Source: Tectiglobus sp965224045 (GTDB lineage: Bacteria; Pseudomonadota; Alphaproteobacteria; Rhizobiales; Hyphomicrobiaceae). Taken from it: 64,000 bases of DNA. Position 1 is the stretch's first letter. Every line of letters starts with the position of its first letter. The notes below the pieces were generated by a model. That model was not told the DNA's origin, ran no database searches, and worked only from the letters and a program-made list of their open reading frames with translations. Below, one piece after another: positions 1-9,688 of this stretch. The stretch spans positions 1,116,001 to 1,180,000 of the forward strand of contig CBDCYD010000016.1 in NCBI GenBank assembly GCA_965224045.1. Direction: 5' to 3'. The translations under genes were made by a program, and so were the position numbers.

Positions 1-122
1 AGGGCGTTGCGCGTCATTTGCAAGCGCCGTTGGTTGATCTTGGCAACCATGTTCTTCGCGGTGCCGGCCGGCCGGTGCGCATTTTCGCCGTTGACGAGAC
101 GGACGAGCGGGATGGTTTCAGT
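1..122 (-). other. Possible 5' part of an unidentified minus-strand gene, cut by the window edge
   Basis: The minus-strand frame is open from position 122, just after a TGA at 125-123, to the left edge. It holds an ATG at 50-48. The translated stretch is polar and basic and reads like protein (for example a segment V-N-G-E-N-A-H-R-P-A-G-T). No clear ribosome binding site precedes the ATG, and residues that look protein-like lie upstream of it without a start codon. I do not recognise the family. It could be the start of a gene running leftwards out of the window, a decayed gene, or chance. Confidence 0.22.
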
Positions 123-232
123 TCAATCTGAAAGACTATGGAGGGACCAAGCGTTGGCGTCGGGAGGGAGCGTTGCGCGTGGACGGGTCACCGAGAGTTG
201 GCGGAGGCGCGTATGGGACATTTCTGATGCAA

Positions 233-291
233 GCCTCCGGCCCTCTTTTCACGCGCGCCTGCGGCACTCTTTTCGCGCGCGCCTCCGGCAC
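233..291. repeat. Short tandem repeat, 24-bp unit, about 2.4 copies
   Basis: Two adjacent 24-bp units (233-256 and 257-280), each starting gcct and containing ctcttttc followed by a CG-rich end, differ at only a few bases. A third partial copy begins at 281. The repeat lies in the non-coding stretch left of the Gfo/Idh/MocA gene. The rest of positions 123-409 shows no gene I can support. Confidence 0.55.
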
Positions 292-409
292 GACATCCAA
301 ATCAGGCTTTGGGTATCACATCATCCGCCGCCGGCTGCCGCCGGACTTGGTGCGCCGCCAGCTATGCCGGCCCGCTACTCTGGCCCGTGATGCTTCGGAA
401 GGTTATGCA

Positions 410-1381
410 CTACGAGGCGAGGATGCGCTCGACGATGGTTTGGACGGCGAGGGCTTCTTCGAGGGTCGCAAGGTTGGTGGTTTCGCCGCGGGTCATGGCG
501 GCGACCTTGTCGAGTTGGCGGGCGAGGATCATCGGTCTGGCCTTGACGTTGGGGACGGCATCTTCGGGAGCCTGCCAGGCCCCGTTCACTTCGCGCTCGG
601 CAATCGACCAGTCACGCAGGCGGATGCGACCCTTTGGGCCCGTCAGCATCCAGGTGTTGTGATCGTCCTTTTCAGTCCTGCCGATGCCGCCTGCAAGCGT
701 AACCGGCAGCGTGCCGGCGGTTAACGCGGCGGTAATGGCGCGTTCGCTCTGGTCGGGTGCGGCGTAGGTGCAGGTGGCTTGTTCGAGTTGCAACTCGCCG
801 GCCATGCGTTGCGACAGGAACAGAAAATGGGATGCGACCTCGCGCGTGAAGCCGCCCTCGGCCCGGCCGTCGAGCCAGCCCACGGCGTCCATCTGCCAAC
901 TGCGCGGCCAGGTCGCGAACGCCAGTTCGATGTCGATGCGTTGCGGCGCGCCGATGACATCGTCGGCGAGCCAGCGTCTGAGGTGGTCGACGGCGAAGGA
1001 CGAGGCGAAGGGGAAATTGACGGCGGCGCGAGGTTTCGATTTGGCGAGCGCGGTGACGATGTCTCGCGCTTGGGCGACATCGGTTGCGAGTGGTTTTTCA
1101 CACAACACCGCGCGATCGGCATGCGTGCACTGGGTGAGGTAGTCGAGGTGCGTGAGGGGCGGGGATGCGATGTGGAGACAGTCGCAGTTCGTGATGAGTT
1201 CATAGGAGGAAGCGTAGGTTCTCAATTGAGGATCAACTTGAGTTAGGCGGGCGTGGGCGGCCGGGTTGGCATCGTAAATGCCGGCGACCTGGATTTGGGC
1301 GGGATCATGGTTAAGGGCGGCGCGGAGCAGGCGTTCGCCCATGATGCCGAAGCCGATGAAGCCCAGTCTTACTGCTGACAT
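410..1381 (-). CDS. Gfo/Idh/MocA family NAD(P)-dependent oxidoreductase
   Basis: This 323-residue protein is a sugar- or inositol-type dehydrogenase of the Gfo/Idh/MocA family. The N-terminal Rossmann fold shows the dinucleotide motif G-F-I-G-F-G-I-M-G near residue 8. The family signature C-E-K-P lies near residue 95; its lysine normally helps position substrate and cofactor. The C-terminal half is the alpha/beta substrate-binding domain. The protein is cytosolic, with no signal peptide. It stands alone and diverges from the polysaccharide genes at 1700, so it may supply or modify a sugar for them, but that link is only positional. The exact substrate cannot be read from the sequence. Confidence 0.88.
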   Translation of the reverse strand: MSAVRLGFIGFGIMGERLLRAALNHDPAQIQVAGIYDANPAAHARLTQVDPQLRTYASSYELITNCDCLHIASPPLTHLDYLTQCTHADRAVLCEKPLATDVAQARDIVTALAKSKPRAAVNFPFASSFAVDHLRRWLADDVIGAPQRIDIELAFATWPRSWQMDAVGWLDGRAEGGFTREVASHFLFLSQRMAGELQLEQATCTYAAPDQSERAITAALTAGTLPVTLAGGIGRTEKDDHNTWMLTGPKGRIRLRDWSIAEREVNGAWQAPEDAVPNVKARPMILARQLDKVAAMTRGETTNLATLEEALAVQTIVERILAS

Positions 1382-1699
1382 TTTTGAATTCCCTTGAGCG
1401 CGGCACGGTGAGGATCGTTGGGTCTTGCAGGGCTATGTTGCCGGTTGGCACGGCGGGCGGCAAGTGTCGCGGACCGGCCCCGCCCGGCGGTGGTCCCGAT
1501 GGCGGAGTGCGCCGCGACGTGGGCGATGGCAGCGATTTCTGTGTCACTTCGAAGTGGTAGTCAATCTGTTGTTATTCCTATGGAATTCATTTTCATTCCC
1601 GGTGGATTCGAGGGCTGCCGTTGGACGATTCGGTGACGAAAGTCTTTACTCTCGACGGGCAGATTGGCGCCAAACGATGCCAACAGTCAGGATCGCGCC
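1382..1699. other. Divergent intergenic region
   Basis: This 318-bp gap separates the leftward oxidoreductase from the rightward sugar transferase, so it should carry promoters for both. A more AT-rich patch sits at about 1555-1610. I see no convincing -35/-10 pair, operator palindrome or small gene. Confidence 0.4.
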
Positions 1700-3223
1700 A
1701 TGCCCACTCCGTCAGACACGTTTGGTCAGCCCGCGGGACTTGCAGGCGCTGCGGGACGGCGTGATCAACGGGCTCGAAAGGGATGGCACGGGCATCTGAT
1801 CCGCGCGGTGGTCGATCTGTTTCTCGATGACAAGCGCGCATTTTCGCGTCCAAAACTGCTGTTTGCGATTGCTGTGTGCGACGTCATCGCGGTTGCAGCC
1901 TGCGGCTACCTGACGGCGTTCTTGATCGAGGGCGACGGCATCACCGCGCTTCACGCCGGTGCCCTGTCGTTTTCCGCCGTGGTACTTCTGCGATGGAACT
2001 GGTCTTACTCCGTTGCAGCGTTGCAAAGCCAGTCCGGTCAGACGATCAAGGTGGCGCGAGCGCTGTTGACACTTCTGGTGGTCGTTGCCGGGCTTTCATT
2101 CATCAGCAGTTATCCGCTACTGCCGGCGAATCTATTGAACGCCTGGATCGGTCTGGCATTTCTTGGCGTCATGGGTGTGCGTGTGGCCGGCGCGGCGGTG
2201 ATTAGACGACTTGCTAGGGCCGGATTGCTGTGCCGGCGCACGGTCATCGTCGGGAGTGGCCGGGCCGCCGATGAGCTCCATGGCGAACTGGTTCGAGCCG
2301 ATAAGGGCCACCTAAACATTCTCGGATATTTCGACGACCGCGCTGGTGCGCGAGCGGCGTCTTCTTGCGCTGGCATGACGAAGCTCGGCAATTTCGATGA
2401 ACTGGCGCAGTACTGTCAGGACGAAGAGGTCGATCTTGCCATCGTTTCGGTTCCTCTCAAAGCGGAGGAGCGGCTACTGCAAATTCTTCAAGAGCTGTTT
2501 GCAATTCGCGTTGACATCCGTATTTCGGCTCTGAACTCGAAACTTCGGTTCAATGAAAATGCCTACAAGTATATCGCCAATGTGCCGGTGCTCGCGGTTA
2601 TGGACAAACCGCTCAACGATTGGGACAGGGCGGTGAAGAATATTGTTGACCGTGGGCTGGCCGCCGCGATCCTGGCCATGGCCGCGCCAGTTATGGCGTT
2701 GGTGGCGATGGCCGTGCGCCTCGACAGCAAGGGGCCGGTACTATTCAAACAGCGCCGGTACGGTTTCAACAACCAATTGATCGAGGTCTACAAATTCCGC
2801 TCGATGTATGTCGAGCAATCCGACGCGACAGCCAGCAAACTTGTAACGCGGGATGATCCGCGCGTGACGCGTGTCGGTCGCATCATTCGCAAGACGAGCC
2901 TTGATGAATTGCCGCAACTCTTCAATGTTCTGACCGGAGAAATGTCGCTGGTAGGCCCGCGTCCGCATGCAACGCAGGCGAAGGCCGGCAATTCACTCTA
3001 TCAGGACGTCGTAGAGGGCTACCTGGCGCGCCACCGCGTCAAGCCCGGAATCACGGGATGGGCGCAGATTTGCGGATGGCGCGGCGAGACGGATACGCCG
3101 GAGAAAATACAGCGCCGTGTCGCGTGTGATCTCTACTACATCGATAACTGGTCCGTACGGTTCGATCTCTACGTCATCCTGATGACCCCTTTTGTGCTGG
3201 CGAGCGGCAAGAATGCTTTCTAG
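1700..3223 (+). CDS. Polyprenyl-phosphate sugar-1-phosphate transferase (WcaJ/ExoY-type)
   Basis: This is an initiating glycosyl-phosphotransferase of about 507 residues. It moves a sugar-1-phosphate from a nucleotide sugar to undecaprenyl phosphate, the first step of exopolysaccharide or O-unit assembly at the inner membrane. Hydrophobic segments fill roughly residues 50-170. A Rossmann-like part with V-I-V-G-S-G-R-A follows near 188. The C-terminal catalytic domain has the family blocks K-F-R-S-M, R-K-T-S-L-D-E-L-P-Q and M-S-L-V-G-P-R-P. I chose the ATG at 1700; an in-frame TTG at 1664 would add 12 residues. Its end overlaps the next gene by 11 bp, so the two are co-transcribed. Confidence 0.9.
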   Translation: MPTPSDTFGQPAGLAGAAGRRDQRARKGWHGHLIRAVVDLFLDDKRAFSRPKLLFAIAVCDVIAVAACGYLTAFLIEGDGITALHAGALSFSAVVLLRWNWSYSVAALQSQSGQTIKVARALLTLLVVVAGLSFISSYPLLPANLLNAWIGLAFLGVMGVRVAGAAVIRRLARAGLLCRRTVIVGSGRAADELHGELVRADKGHLNILGYFDDRAGARAASSCAGMTKLGNFDELAQYCQDEEVDLAIVSVPLKAEERLLQILQELFAIRVDIRISALNSKLRFNENAYKYIANVPVLAVMDKPLNDWDRAVKNIVDRGLAAAILAMAAPVMALVAMAVRLDSKGPVLFKQRRYGFNNQLIEVYKFRSMYVEQSDATASKLVTRDDPRVTRVGRIIRKTSLDELPQLFNVLTGEMSLVGPRPHATQAKAGNSLYQDVVEGYLARHRVKPGITGWAQICGWRGETDTPEKIQRRVACDLYYIDNWSVRFDLYVILMTPFVLASGKNAF

Positions 3224-4472
3224 CGACGGGTTTTTCAGGCACGGTGACGTGTTGCGCGTGCGCGGCGATCGGGTTGCGGTTCTGCTCGTCGGTGCAGCGA
3301 TCGTATCAAGTTCCATCGTGTTTTCGGAGCCTGCGGTCGCAGATCTCCTGATGCTTGGTGCAATCGTCGGACTGCCTATGCTCGGGACTTTGCGGATCGG
3401 AACATTCACCGCCATAAATCTTGTTCTATGGCTTGCCATCGTCGGTCTCAGCTTTGCGGCGGCCGGGCTGTCACCTACACCGGATACAGCTGTCAAGCAT
3501 CAGCTCATTACCCTGTTTCTGGTTCTCGGTAGTGTTGTTATTGCCGGGTTCGTGGCCGGTGATCCAATACCGCGGTTCCAACTGATCATGTGGTGCTATC
3601 TGGCTGCTTGTCTGCTTGCGACGGCGGCTGCCGTCGCCGGCTACTTTGAGCTGTTCCCGGGGGCGTATGATCTCTTCACGTCTTACGGGCGCGCGCGCGG
3701 GACGTTCAAGGATCCGAACGTTTACGGCGCCGCTCTGGCGCCGGCTTTGGCATTTGTCGGATGGCACGTGCTACGAGCGCCATGGCCAGAAGTCAGACGC
3801 GTTGCCATGCTCGGCCTGCCCCTGCTCGTCGGATTGTTGCTGTGCTTTTCGCGCGGGGCCTGGTTTGCAGCAGTGATGGCCATCGCCATTCTGTTTGCGA
3901 TTGCGGTCTTGCGCGCGCGGCGGAGGGATGACTTCAACCGCTTTGGCGTTGTCGTGGCCAGCGGCCTGACGGTCCTGGGTGTCGGCTTCGTTGTGCTCGT
4001 GCAGTTCGATCAGGTGTGGTCGTTGCTGGTGGAGCGTTTCAGTCTTGTGCAAAGTTATGACGAGGGACCGGATGGCCGTTTCGGAGGGCAGGCCAAGGCC
4101 CTGATGCTGGCGCTTGACCATCCATTTGGGATCGGCACGCACACGTTTCGCGAACTCCATCACCACGAAGAACCGCACAATGTCTATTTGTCGATGTTTC
4201 TGAACGCAGGCTGGCTCGGAGGATTATTTTATCTTTCTTCCGTCGTTTTGACGATCGTCGTCGGGTTGCGGATAGCATTGCGCAATAGCTCGCTGCAGGG
4301 GCCCTTGCTTGTTGCGGTGGCGGGATTTACGGGCGTAGCTCTCGAAGGCGCGATTATCGATACGGACCATTGGCGCCACTATTTCCTCGCGATGGGTCTG
4401 GTTTGGGGGCTGGTCGATGCTCAGCCGCCACTGGAGCCTGCGCGCCGAAGGAGCGGCAATGACGCCGGTTGA
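3213..4472 (+). CDS. O-antigen ligase / Wzy-type polymerase family membrane protein
   Basis: The 419-residue protein is almost entirely hydrophobic, with about ten or more membrane segments. In the C-terminal half a periplasmic loop contains H-H-H-E-E-P-H-N, the histidine-rich patch typical of the Wzy_C (O-antigen ligase/polymerase) domain, and F-S-R-G-A-W occurs in the preceding segment. Such proteins polymerise glycan units or attach them to a lipid carrier on the periplasmic side. The ATG at 3213 lies inside the last codons of the sugar transferase, so translation is probably coupled. Ligase versus polymerase cannot be decided from sequence alone. A palindrome just downstream probably ends the operon. 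Confidence 0.82.
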   Translation: MLSSDGFFRHGDVLRVRGDRVAVLLVGAAIVSSSIVFSEPAVADLLMLGAIVGLPMLGTLRIGTFTAINLVLWLAIVGLSFAAAGLSPTPDTAVKHQLITLFLVLGSVVIAGFVAGDPIPRFQLIMWCYLAACLLATAAAVAGYFELFPGAYDLFTSYGRARGTFKDPNVYGAALAPALAFVGWHVLRAPWPEVRRVAMLGLPLLVGLLLCFSRGAWFAAVMAIAILFAIAVLRARRRDDFNRFGVVVASGLTVLGVGFVVLVQFDQVWSLLVERFSLVQSYDEGPDGRFGGQAKALMLALDHPFGIGTHTFRELHHHEEPHNVYLSMFLNAGWLGGLFYLSSVVLTIVVGLRIALRNSSLQGPLLVAVAGFTGVALEGAIIDTDHWRHYFLAMGLVWGLVDAQPPLEPARRRSGNDAG

Positions 4473-4492
4473 CGTTGACTCAATGCTTTGAA

Positions 4493-4517
4493 GGCCGGCG
4501 ATTAGATATCGCCGGCC
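4493..4517. terminator. Hairpin between convergent genes
   Basis: Perfect 9-bp arms (ggccggcga and tcgccggcc) flank a 7-nt loop. It lies 20 bp past the ligase stop and 53 bp past the stop of the convergent molybdoenzyme gene. There is no clear T-run, so it may act in both directions or only as an RNA 3' end. Confidence 0.55.
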
Positions 4518-4570
4518 AGATATTTGGGCGCGCTCAGTGCTCAACGACGTTCGTGAGCGAGTGATGTTGC

Positions 4571-6835
4571 CTAGTTCTTGCTGCTCAAAGCGGCAAGCAC
4601 CTTTGGCGGCGACATCGGCAGGTGCGTCATGCGCTTGCCGGTTGCCATCTTGACGGCATTGGCGACGGCAGCCAGAGCTGGAACGATCGGTGCCTCGCCG
4701 ACGCCGCGGACGCCGTGCGGGTGCTTGTCGTTTGGAATTTCCAAGATGACGGAGTCGAGCAGCGGCAGGTCCGAGGCGACCGGCATCCTGTAGTCCAGGA
4801 AGCTCGGATTATCTAGCCTGCCTTCGTTGTCATAGATGTATTCCTCGTTTAACGCCCAACCGATGCCTTGGACGACGCCACCTTCCATCTGGCCTTCGAC
4901 GTAAGCCGGGTGAATGGCGCGGCCGGCGTCCTGGAACGACGTGTAACGCAGGATCTTGACGTGGCCGGTTTCCGGATCGACCTCGACGTCGCAGATGTGC
5001 GTTGCAAAACCGCCGGAGGCGCCGGCCGTCGTGAGGGAAGAGCCGGCACCGATCGGGCCGCCGGTGGCCACTGCCTGGGCAGCAATGTCGGCCAGCGAAA
5101 GCGGTTCGAATTCACCGGCGTTGGAGCCGGCCGGGCGGGCATGGCCGTCTTCCCATACGACCGCCTCCGGGTCGATCTTCCAGATCTTGGCGGCGCGCTC
5201 GCGCAGGGTCGTGATGACTTCTTTGGTGGCTTCGGTAACGACGATGGATGAGGCAAATGTCACACGGCTGCCACCAGTGACCGCACTGATCCCGACCATG
5301 TTGGTGTCACCAATGATCACCTCGACATCATCATAATCGATGCCCAGCAATTCAGCGGTGATATTGGCGGTCGATGCGCGCGAGCCGCCGATGTCCGGAT
5401 GGCCGGTGACAACGACTACAGAACCGTCCTCTGCAATGCGTACTTCCGCGCCGGATTCGCCGCCCGCATTGAACCAGAATCCGCTGGCAACGCCGCGGCC
5501 CTGATTTTCTCCGAGGGGTGCACTGTAGTGCGGGTGCTCCATGGCGGCACTAATCGTTTCCGCATATCCGATTCGGCCATAAGTCGGGCCGTAAGCTGCT
5601 TTCGTTCCTTCCTTCGCTGCGTTCTTCAGACGGAACGCAAGAGGGTCCATGCCGATCTCCCGCGCGACTTCGTCGAGAACGGACTCAGCTGCAAAGGCGC
5701 CAATGGGTGCGCCCGGCGCTCGGTAAGCCGCGACCTTGGACCGGTTGCAGCAGACGTCATAGCCGACCATGTGCACATTCTCGATGTCGTAGGGAGCGAA
5801 TGCGCAGCCGGTGGCACCGCGGATGGGCGAGCCGGGAAACGCACCGGCCTGAAGGTAGTAGGTCGCCTCAGCAGCCGTAATGCGGCCGTCCTTCGTGGCG
5901 CCGATCTTGACGGTACTGATGGAGCCTGACGTTGGGCCTGACGCGTTGAACACCTCCGTGCGTGACATCGCCATTTTCACTGGCCGTGCACACTTGCGCG
6001 ATAGAGCGAGGGCCAGGGGCTCGAGGTAAACAATTGTTTTGCCGCCAAAGCCGCCGCCGATCTCGGCGGGGATCGAGCGGATATCGCCGGCCGGAATTCC
6101 GCACAGGTAGGAGCACATCGACCGTACCATGAAGTGGCCCTGAGTGGACGACCACACGGTTGCCTTGTTGTCTCCACCGACGCTGACAATGCAGGCGTGC
6201 GGTTCGATGTAGCCCTGGTGAACCGGGGCTGTCTTGAAGCTGCGCTCGACAATGACGTCGGCGGCGGCAAAGCCGGCTTCTACATCGCCCAGATTGTGCT
6301 CCAACTTGCCGACAATGTTCGACACCTTGTCGGAGCCATCGACCGGTTTGAGGTATTCGTGAAGAACGGCGGCACCCGGTTTCATCGCATCTTCGACATC
6401 GATCGCCCAGGGCAGCACCTCGTAGTCGACGTCGATCAGTTTTGTTGCTTGCCTGGCCACCTTTTTCGAAACCGCCGCGACCGCGGCGACGGGATGTCCG
6501 ACGAACAACACCTTGTCCCGGGCCATTACGTTGCGGCACATCCAGCGCATGTCCTGGATTCCCACCGGGATCGGCTTGTCGAGCGGAATCTCGACAATGT
6601 CGTCAGCGGTGATTACGGCGTGGACGCCGGGAAGTTCCAAAGCCTTGCCGTAGTTGATTGATTTGATTTTTGCGTGTGGATGCGGGCTTCGCAGGACCGC
6701 GCCCCACAACATACCGGGCATCGTCAGATCGCCACCATACTGGGCGCGCCCGGTCACTTTGTCGGCACCGTCAGGGCGGATGGTGCGTTTGCCAATCCAC
6801 TTGTTGCTAGCGTTTGCAGAGCCGTTCGCGGTCAT
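4571..6835 (-). CDS. Xanthine dehydrogenase family molybdopterin-binding subunit
   Basis: This 754-residue protein is the large molybdenum-cofactor subunit of the xanthine oxidase family, which hydroxylates or dehydrogenates N-heterocycles, aldehydes or CO. The N-terminal a/b hammerhead domain (about residues 18-130) is followed by Moco-binding parts. G-G-G-F-G-G-K-T lies near 262 and A-Y-R-A-P-G near 373. Near the C-terminus G-V-G-E-A-P carries the conserved catalytic glutamate. The FAD and 2Fe-2S subunits usually encoded beside it are absent, so it must pair with subunits from elsewhere or work differently. A-Y-R-A-P-G argues against CO dehydrogenase, which has a Cys-containing loop there. 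The substrate is unknown. Confidence 0.9.
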   Translation of the reverse strand: MTANGSANASNKWIGKRTIRPDGADKVTGRAQYGGDLTMPGMLWGAVLRSPHPHAKIKSINYGKALELPGVHAVITADDIVEIPLDKPIPVGIQDMRWMCRNVMARDKVLFVGHPVAAVAAVSKKVARQATKLIDVDYEVLPWAIDVEDAMKPGAAVLHEYLKPVDGSDKVSNIVGKLEHNLGDVEAGFAAADVIVERSFKTAPVHQGYIEPHACIVSVGGDNKATVWSSTQGHFMVRSMCSYLCGIPAGDIRSIPAEIGGGFGGKTIVYLEPLALALSRKCARPVKMAMSRTEVFNASGPTSGSISTVKIGATKDGRITAAEATYYLQAGAFPGSPIRGATGCAFAPYDIENVHMVGYDVCCNRSKVAAYRAPGAPIGAFAAESVLDEVAREIGMDPLAFRLKNAAKEGTKAAYGPTYGRIGYAETISAAMEHPHYSAPLGENQGRGVASGFWFNAGGESGAEVRIAEDGSVVVVTGHPDIGGSRASTANITAELLGIDYDDVEVIIGDTNMVGISAVTGGSRVTFASSIVVTEATKEVITTLRERAAKIWKIDPEAVVWEDGHARPAGSNAGEFEPLSLADIAAQAVATGGPIGAGSSLTTAGASGGFATHICDVEVDPETGHVKILRYTSFQDAGRAIHPAYVEGQMEGGVVQGIGWALNEEYIYDNEGRLDNPSFLDYRMPVASDLPLLDSVILEIPNDKHPHGVRGVGEAPIVPALAAVANAVKMATGKRMTHLPMSPPKVLAALSSKN

Positions 6836-7181
6836 CTCAACTGGTCCTGATTATTTCTTTCTCAATCCTCACGGTCCGGGCGTGCGCGATTGCCCGATGG
6901 GGCCTCTGGCGCGACCGGTGATCGGGGAAAGTTTAGCACTCTGTCCCGAGAGACGGAATAGGGTGGACGGCTGCTCGGCAGGTTACAGATCAGCGATCAG
7001 GGAGAGGATTGACGGGGTCGGACCGGGATCGAGGGTCACACAGGTAAGGCCTGCCAGGAGGCGGTGGGGATGCTGTTGGGTTCACGGCACATCAACCCTG
7101 ATCGCTTAGAATACGTTTTGAGAATGTCGTGTGTTGACTGTGGGTTAATACGCGTCGCAAAAGCAAACGCGGTGTCTGCCA
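6836..7181. other. Divergent intergenic region
   Basis: This 346-bp gap lies between the leftward molybdoenzyme gene and the rightward ABC ATPase gene. A locally AT-richer part at about 7085-7160 could hold the ABC promoter. I see no small gene or clear operator. Confidence 0.4.
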
Positions 7182-8069
7182 ATGACCATCGAAAATCAAT
7201 GCCTCGAAGAGACGGGTGCGGAGTTCGAGGGGGCAACCTCGGATACGGCTTCGCATGACCACGGCGAGGCGGACGGTGTCGGTAATGAGGCACTTGAGGT
7301 CAGCGGGTTAGTGAAATCATTCGGGGATCATACTGCCGTCGATGACTTGTCGCTCAGGATTGCGCGCGGCACCTTCTATGCACTGCTGGGCCCGAATGGT
7401 GCCGGGAAGACGACGACGCTTCGCATGATATCGGGTCTGCTGAAGCCCGATGCGGGTCGCGTTGCAATCTGCGGTATCGATGCACTGCACGATCCCATCG
7501 CCGCAAAGCAGGTGCTCGCGTGGGTTCCTGACGAACCGATGATCTACGACAAGCTCACGCCGCTCGAGTACTTGGCGTTTGTTGCTGGCCTGTGGGCGAT
7601 GGATCCGGAAGTGGCGAGATTTCGCGCGGATCAATTGCTTGGAGAATTCGGTCTGGACGGTCATGCCGATGAGCGCTGCCAGGGCTTTTCAAAGGGAATG
7701 CGCCAGAAAGTTGCGCTCGCTGGCGCGCTGCTCCATGACCCGCAACTGATCATCCTCGATGAGCCGCTGACCGGGCTTGACGCCGGTTCGGCACGACAGG
7801 TGAAAGCCGTGCTGCGTGCCCTGGCCGGCAAGGGCGTGACCGTGATCATGACCACCCACATCTTGGACGTTGCAGAACGGATGGCAGATCGGATCGGCGT
7901 AATTGCGCGGGGAAGACTGATTGCCGAGGGGACTTTGGAGGAGCTTCGACAAGGCGGCGGCAATGTCGACCGAAGCCTTGAAGACATCTTTCTCGACATC
8001 GTTGCTGGTGGCGGGCGTGTTGATGCCGCAACGGTTCCCGACAACCACGCTATTGAGGCCGTGGTATGA
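7182..8069 (+). CDS. ABC transporter ATP-binding protein (ABC-2 type)
   Basis: This 295-residue ATPase is of the kind paired with ABC-2 exporters. Walker A is G-P-N-G-A-G-K-T-T (near residue 69), the signature is F-S-K-G-M-R-Q-K-V, Walker B is L-I-I-L-D-E-P, and the switch histidine is in M-T-T-H-I-L-D. About 30 extra residues at the N-terminus precede the domain and a short tail follows it. The stop overlaps the permease start by 4 bp (ATGA), so the two form one operon and one transporter. Signature and layout point to export, but the cargo is not evident. Confidence 0.93.
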   Translation: MTIENQCLEETGAEFEGATSDTASHDHGEADGVGNEALEVSGLVKSFGDHTAVDDLSLRIARGTFYALLGPNGAGKTTTLRMISGLLKPDAGRVAICGIDALHDPIAAKQVLAWVPDEPMIYDKLTPLEYLAFVAGLWAMDPEVARFRADQLLGEFGLDGHADERCQGFSKGMRQKVALAGALLHDPQLIILDEPLTGLDAGSARQVKAVLRALAGKGVTVIMTTHILDVAERMADRIGVIARGRLIAEGTLEELRQGGGNVDRSLEDIFLDIVAGGGRVDAATVPDNHAIEAVV

Positions 8070-9595
8070 GTGCTTCGGCATCTCTCGCCTGGTTCGCGCG
8101 CCATGAACTGCGGCTTGCGTGGCGTGATTGGTCGTGGCTGCTTGGCGGCGGCAGGTGCGTAAAGGATGCCGCTTTGCTGGGCGGGCTTGCGGTCTTTGCC
8201 TTCGGCCTGCACGGGTTGGCCTATGTGCTGATCGCTGGCCATGTAGTGCCGGGTATGTCGATCGGCAAGGCTGTTCTGTTGCCGCTGACCGCCGCGTTCG
8301 CCTTGTCTTTCACGATGATGCTGTCGCAAGCACTGGAATTGGTAACACGATCGTTTTACGCGCGTGATGATCTTGATCTCATTTTGTCATCGCCGGCACC
8401 TGCCCAGGACTTGTTCGTCGTGCGAATTACGATGCTGGCGGTTGCCAATGCCGTTTTGAGTGGATTGATAGCGGCGCCGTTTATTCATGTTGCAGCCCTT
8501 GTCGGCGGCGGCCAATGGTTTGCCGGGTATGTCGTCGTAATTTGCGGCGCGCTGATGGCTACCGCGCTGGCGGTGCTGGTCGTTTTGGTACTATTCCGGA
8601 TTGTCGGGCCGAAACGGACGCGCTTGATCGCACAGATCGTGGCGGCCGTGGTGAGCGCCTCGTTTGTGATTGGCGTGCAGGTTGTGGCGATCCTTGCCTA
8701 TGGCAGCATCTCACGTTGGAGCGTGATTACCTCCGAACAGGCGATGGCGGCGACGCCGGGCGTTGACAGCCTCTTCTGGCTCGCAGCTTGGGCTGCCAGC
8801 GGCGAAGTGAGTGCCGTGCTGCTGCTTGCGATCGTTGCAGCGACGTTCTTCTGGGCTTCCGCGTGGCTGGGTGCCGCGCAGTTCGAAGCGATCGTCGTGT
8901 CTGCGGCCGGAGTGGGCGAGGCGCGGGCGATGGCTCATGCCAAACGGCCGACCTTCACGTACCGATCTATGCATTGGGCGTTGATTGCCAAGGAATGGAT
9001 GTTGCTCGCGCGCGACCCATGGTTGGTGTCGCAGTCTCTGATGCAGGTGTTTTATCTGATCCCACCGGCGTTGATGTTGTGGGTCAGTTACGGCAGTGAT
9101 GCCGATATCTCGGCCATTCTGGCGCCCGTGATCGTGATGGCCATCGGCCAGCTTGCCGGCGGTTTGGCGTGGCTTGCGATCTCCGGAGAGGACGCGCCGG
9201 ATCTTGTGGCGACGGCACCGGTCGGTCGGGTCGCCTTGCTCAGCGCGAAAGTACAAGCCGTATTGATGATTGTTCTGGCGCTCGCTGCACCATTCGTATT
9301 GGCGATGACAGCATTGTCGGTGTGGGGCGCATTTGTGACATTGATCGGCGTGGCAGCTTCCGGGACGTGTGCCGTCATCATCCAGCTCTGGTTCAGAGCG
9401 CAGGCCAACAGGTCGCTGTTCCGGCGGCGGCAGGTTGCCTCTAAGGTTTCGACGTTTTGTGAGGCGTTCGCATCCATTCTGTGTGCGGCGAGTGCCGGTG
9501 TGGCGGCGGCCGGGAGCTGGCTTGCCATTGTGCCGGCCGCGCTGGTTGCGGTGGTCATGGCGATTGCGTGGTTGCTCAGCCCGAAAGCTACGTAA
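8066..9595 (+). CDS. ABC transporter permease
   Basis: This 509-residue integral membrane protein has many hydrophobic segments and a polar cytoplasmic stretch around residues 285-320. It partners the ATPase immediately upstream, whose stop it overlaps by 4 bp. Its size and layout resemble large ABC-2-type permeases of unknown substrate. No substrate-binding protein is encoded nearby, consistent with an exporter. Only the pairing with the ATPase supports the function. Confidence 0.85.
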   Translation: MSASASLAWFARHELRLAWRDWSWLLGGGRCVKDAALLGGLAVFAFGLHGLAYVLIAGHVVPGMSIGKAVLLPLTAAFALSFTMMLSQALELVTRSFYARDDLDLILSSPAPAQDLFVVRITMLAVANAVLSGLIAAPFIHVAALVGGGQWFAGYVVVICGALMATALAVLVVLVLFRIVGPKRTRLIAQIVAAVVSASFVIGVQVVAILAYGSISRWSVITSEQAMAATPGVDSLFWLAAWAASGEVSAVLLLAIVAATFFWASAWLGAAQFEAIVVSAAGVGEARAMAHAKRPTFTYRSMHWALIAKEWMLLARDPWLVSQSLMQVFYLIPPALMLWVSYGSDADISAILAPVIVMAIGQLAGGLAWLAISGEDAPDLVATAPVGRVALLSAKVQAVLMIVLALAAPFVLAMTALSVWGAFVTLIGVAASGTCAVIIQLWFRAQANRSLFRRRQVASKVSTFCEAFASILCAASAGVAAAGSWLAIVPAALVAVVMAIAWLLSPKAT

Positions 9596-9688
9596 CGCAT
9601 CGCTGTTTCATATTTGCGTTGCACAGCCCCGGGGCGGCGCCCCATACTCGGACCCCTTCAACCGTTGCGCTATGCCGAGGGATGCGAC

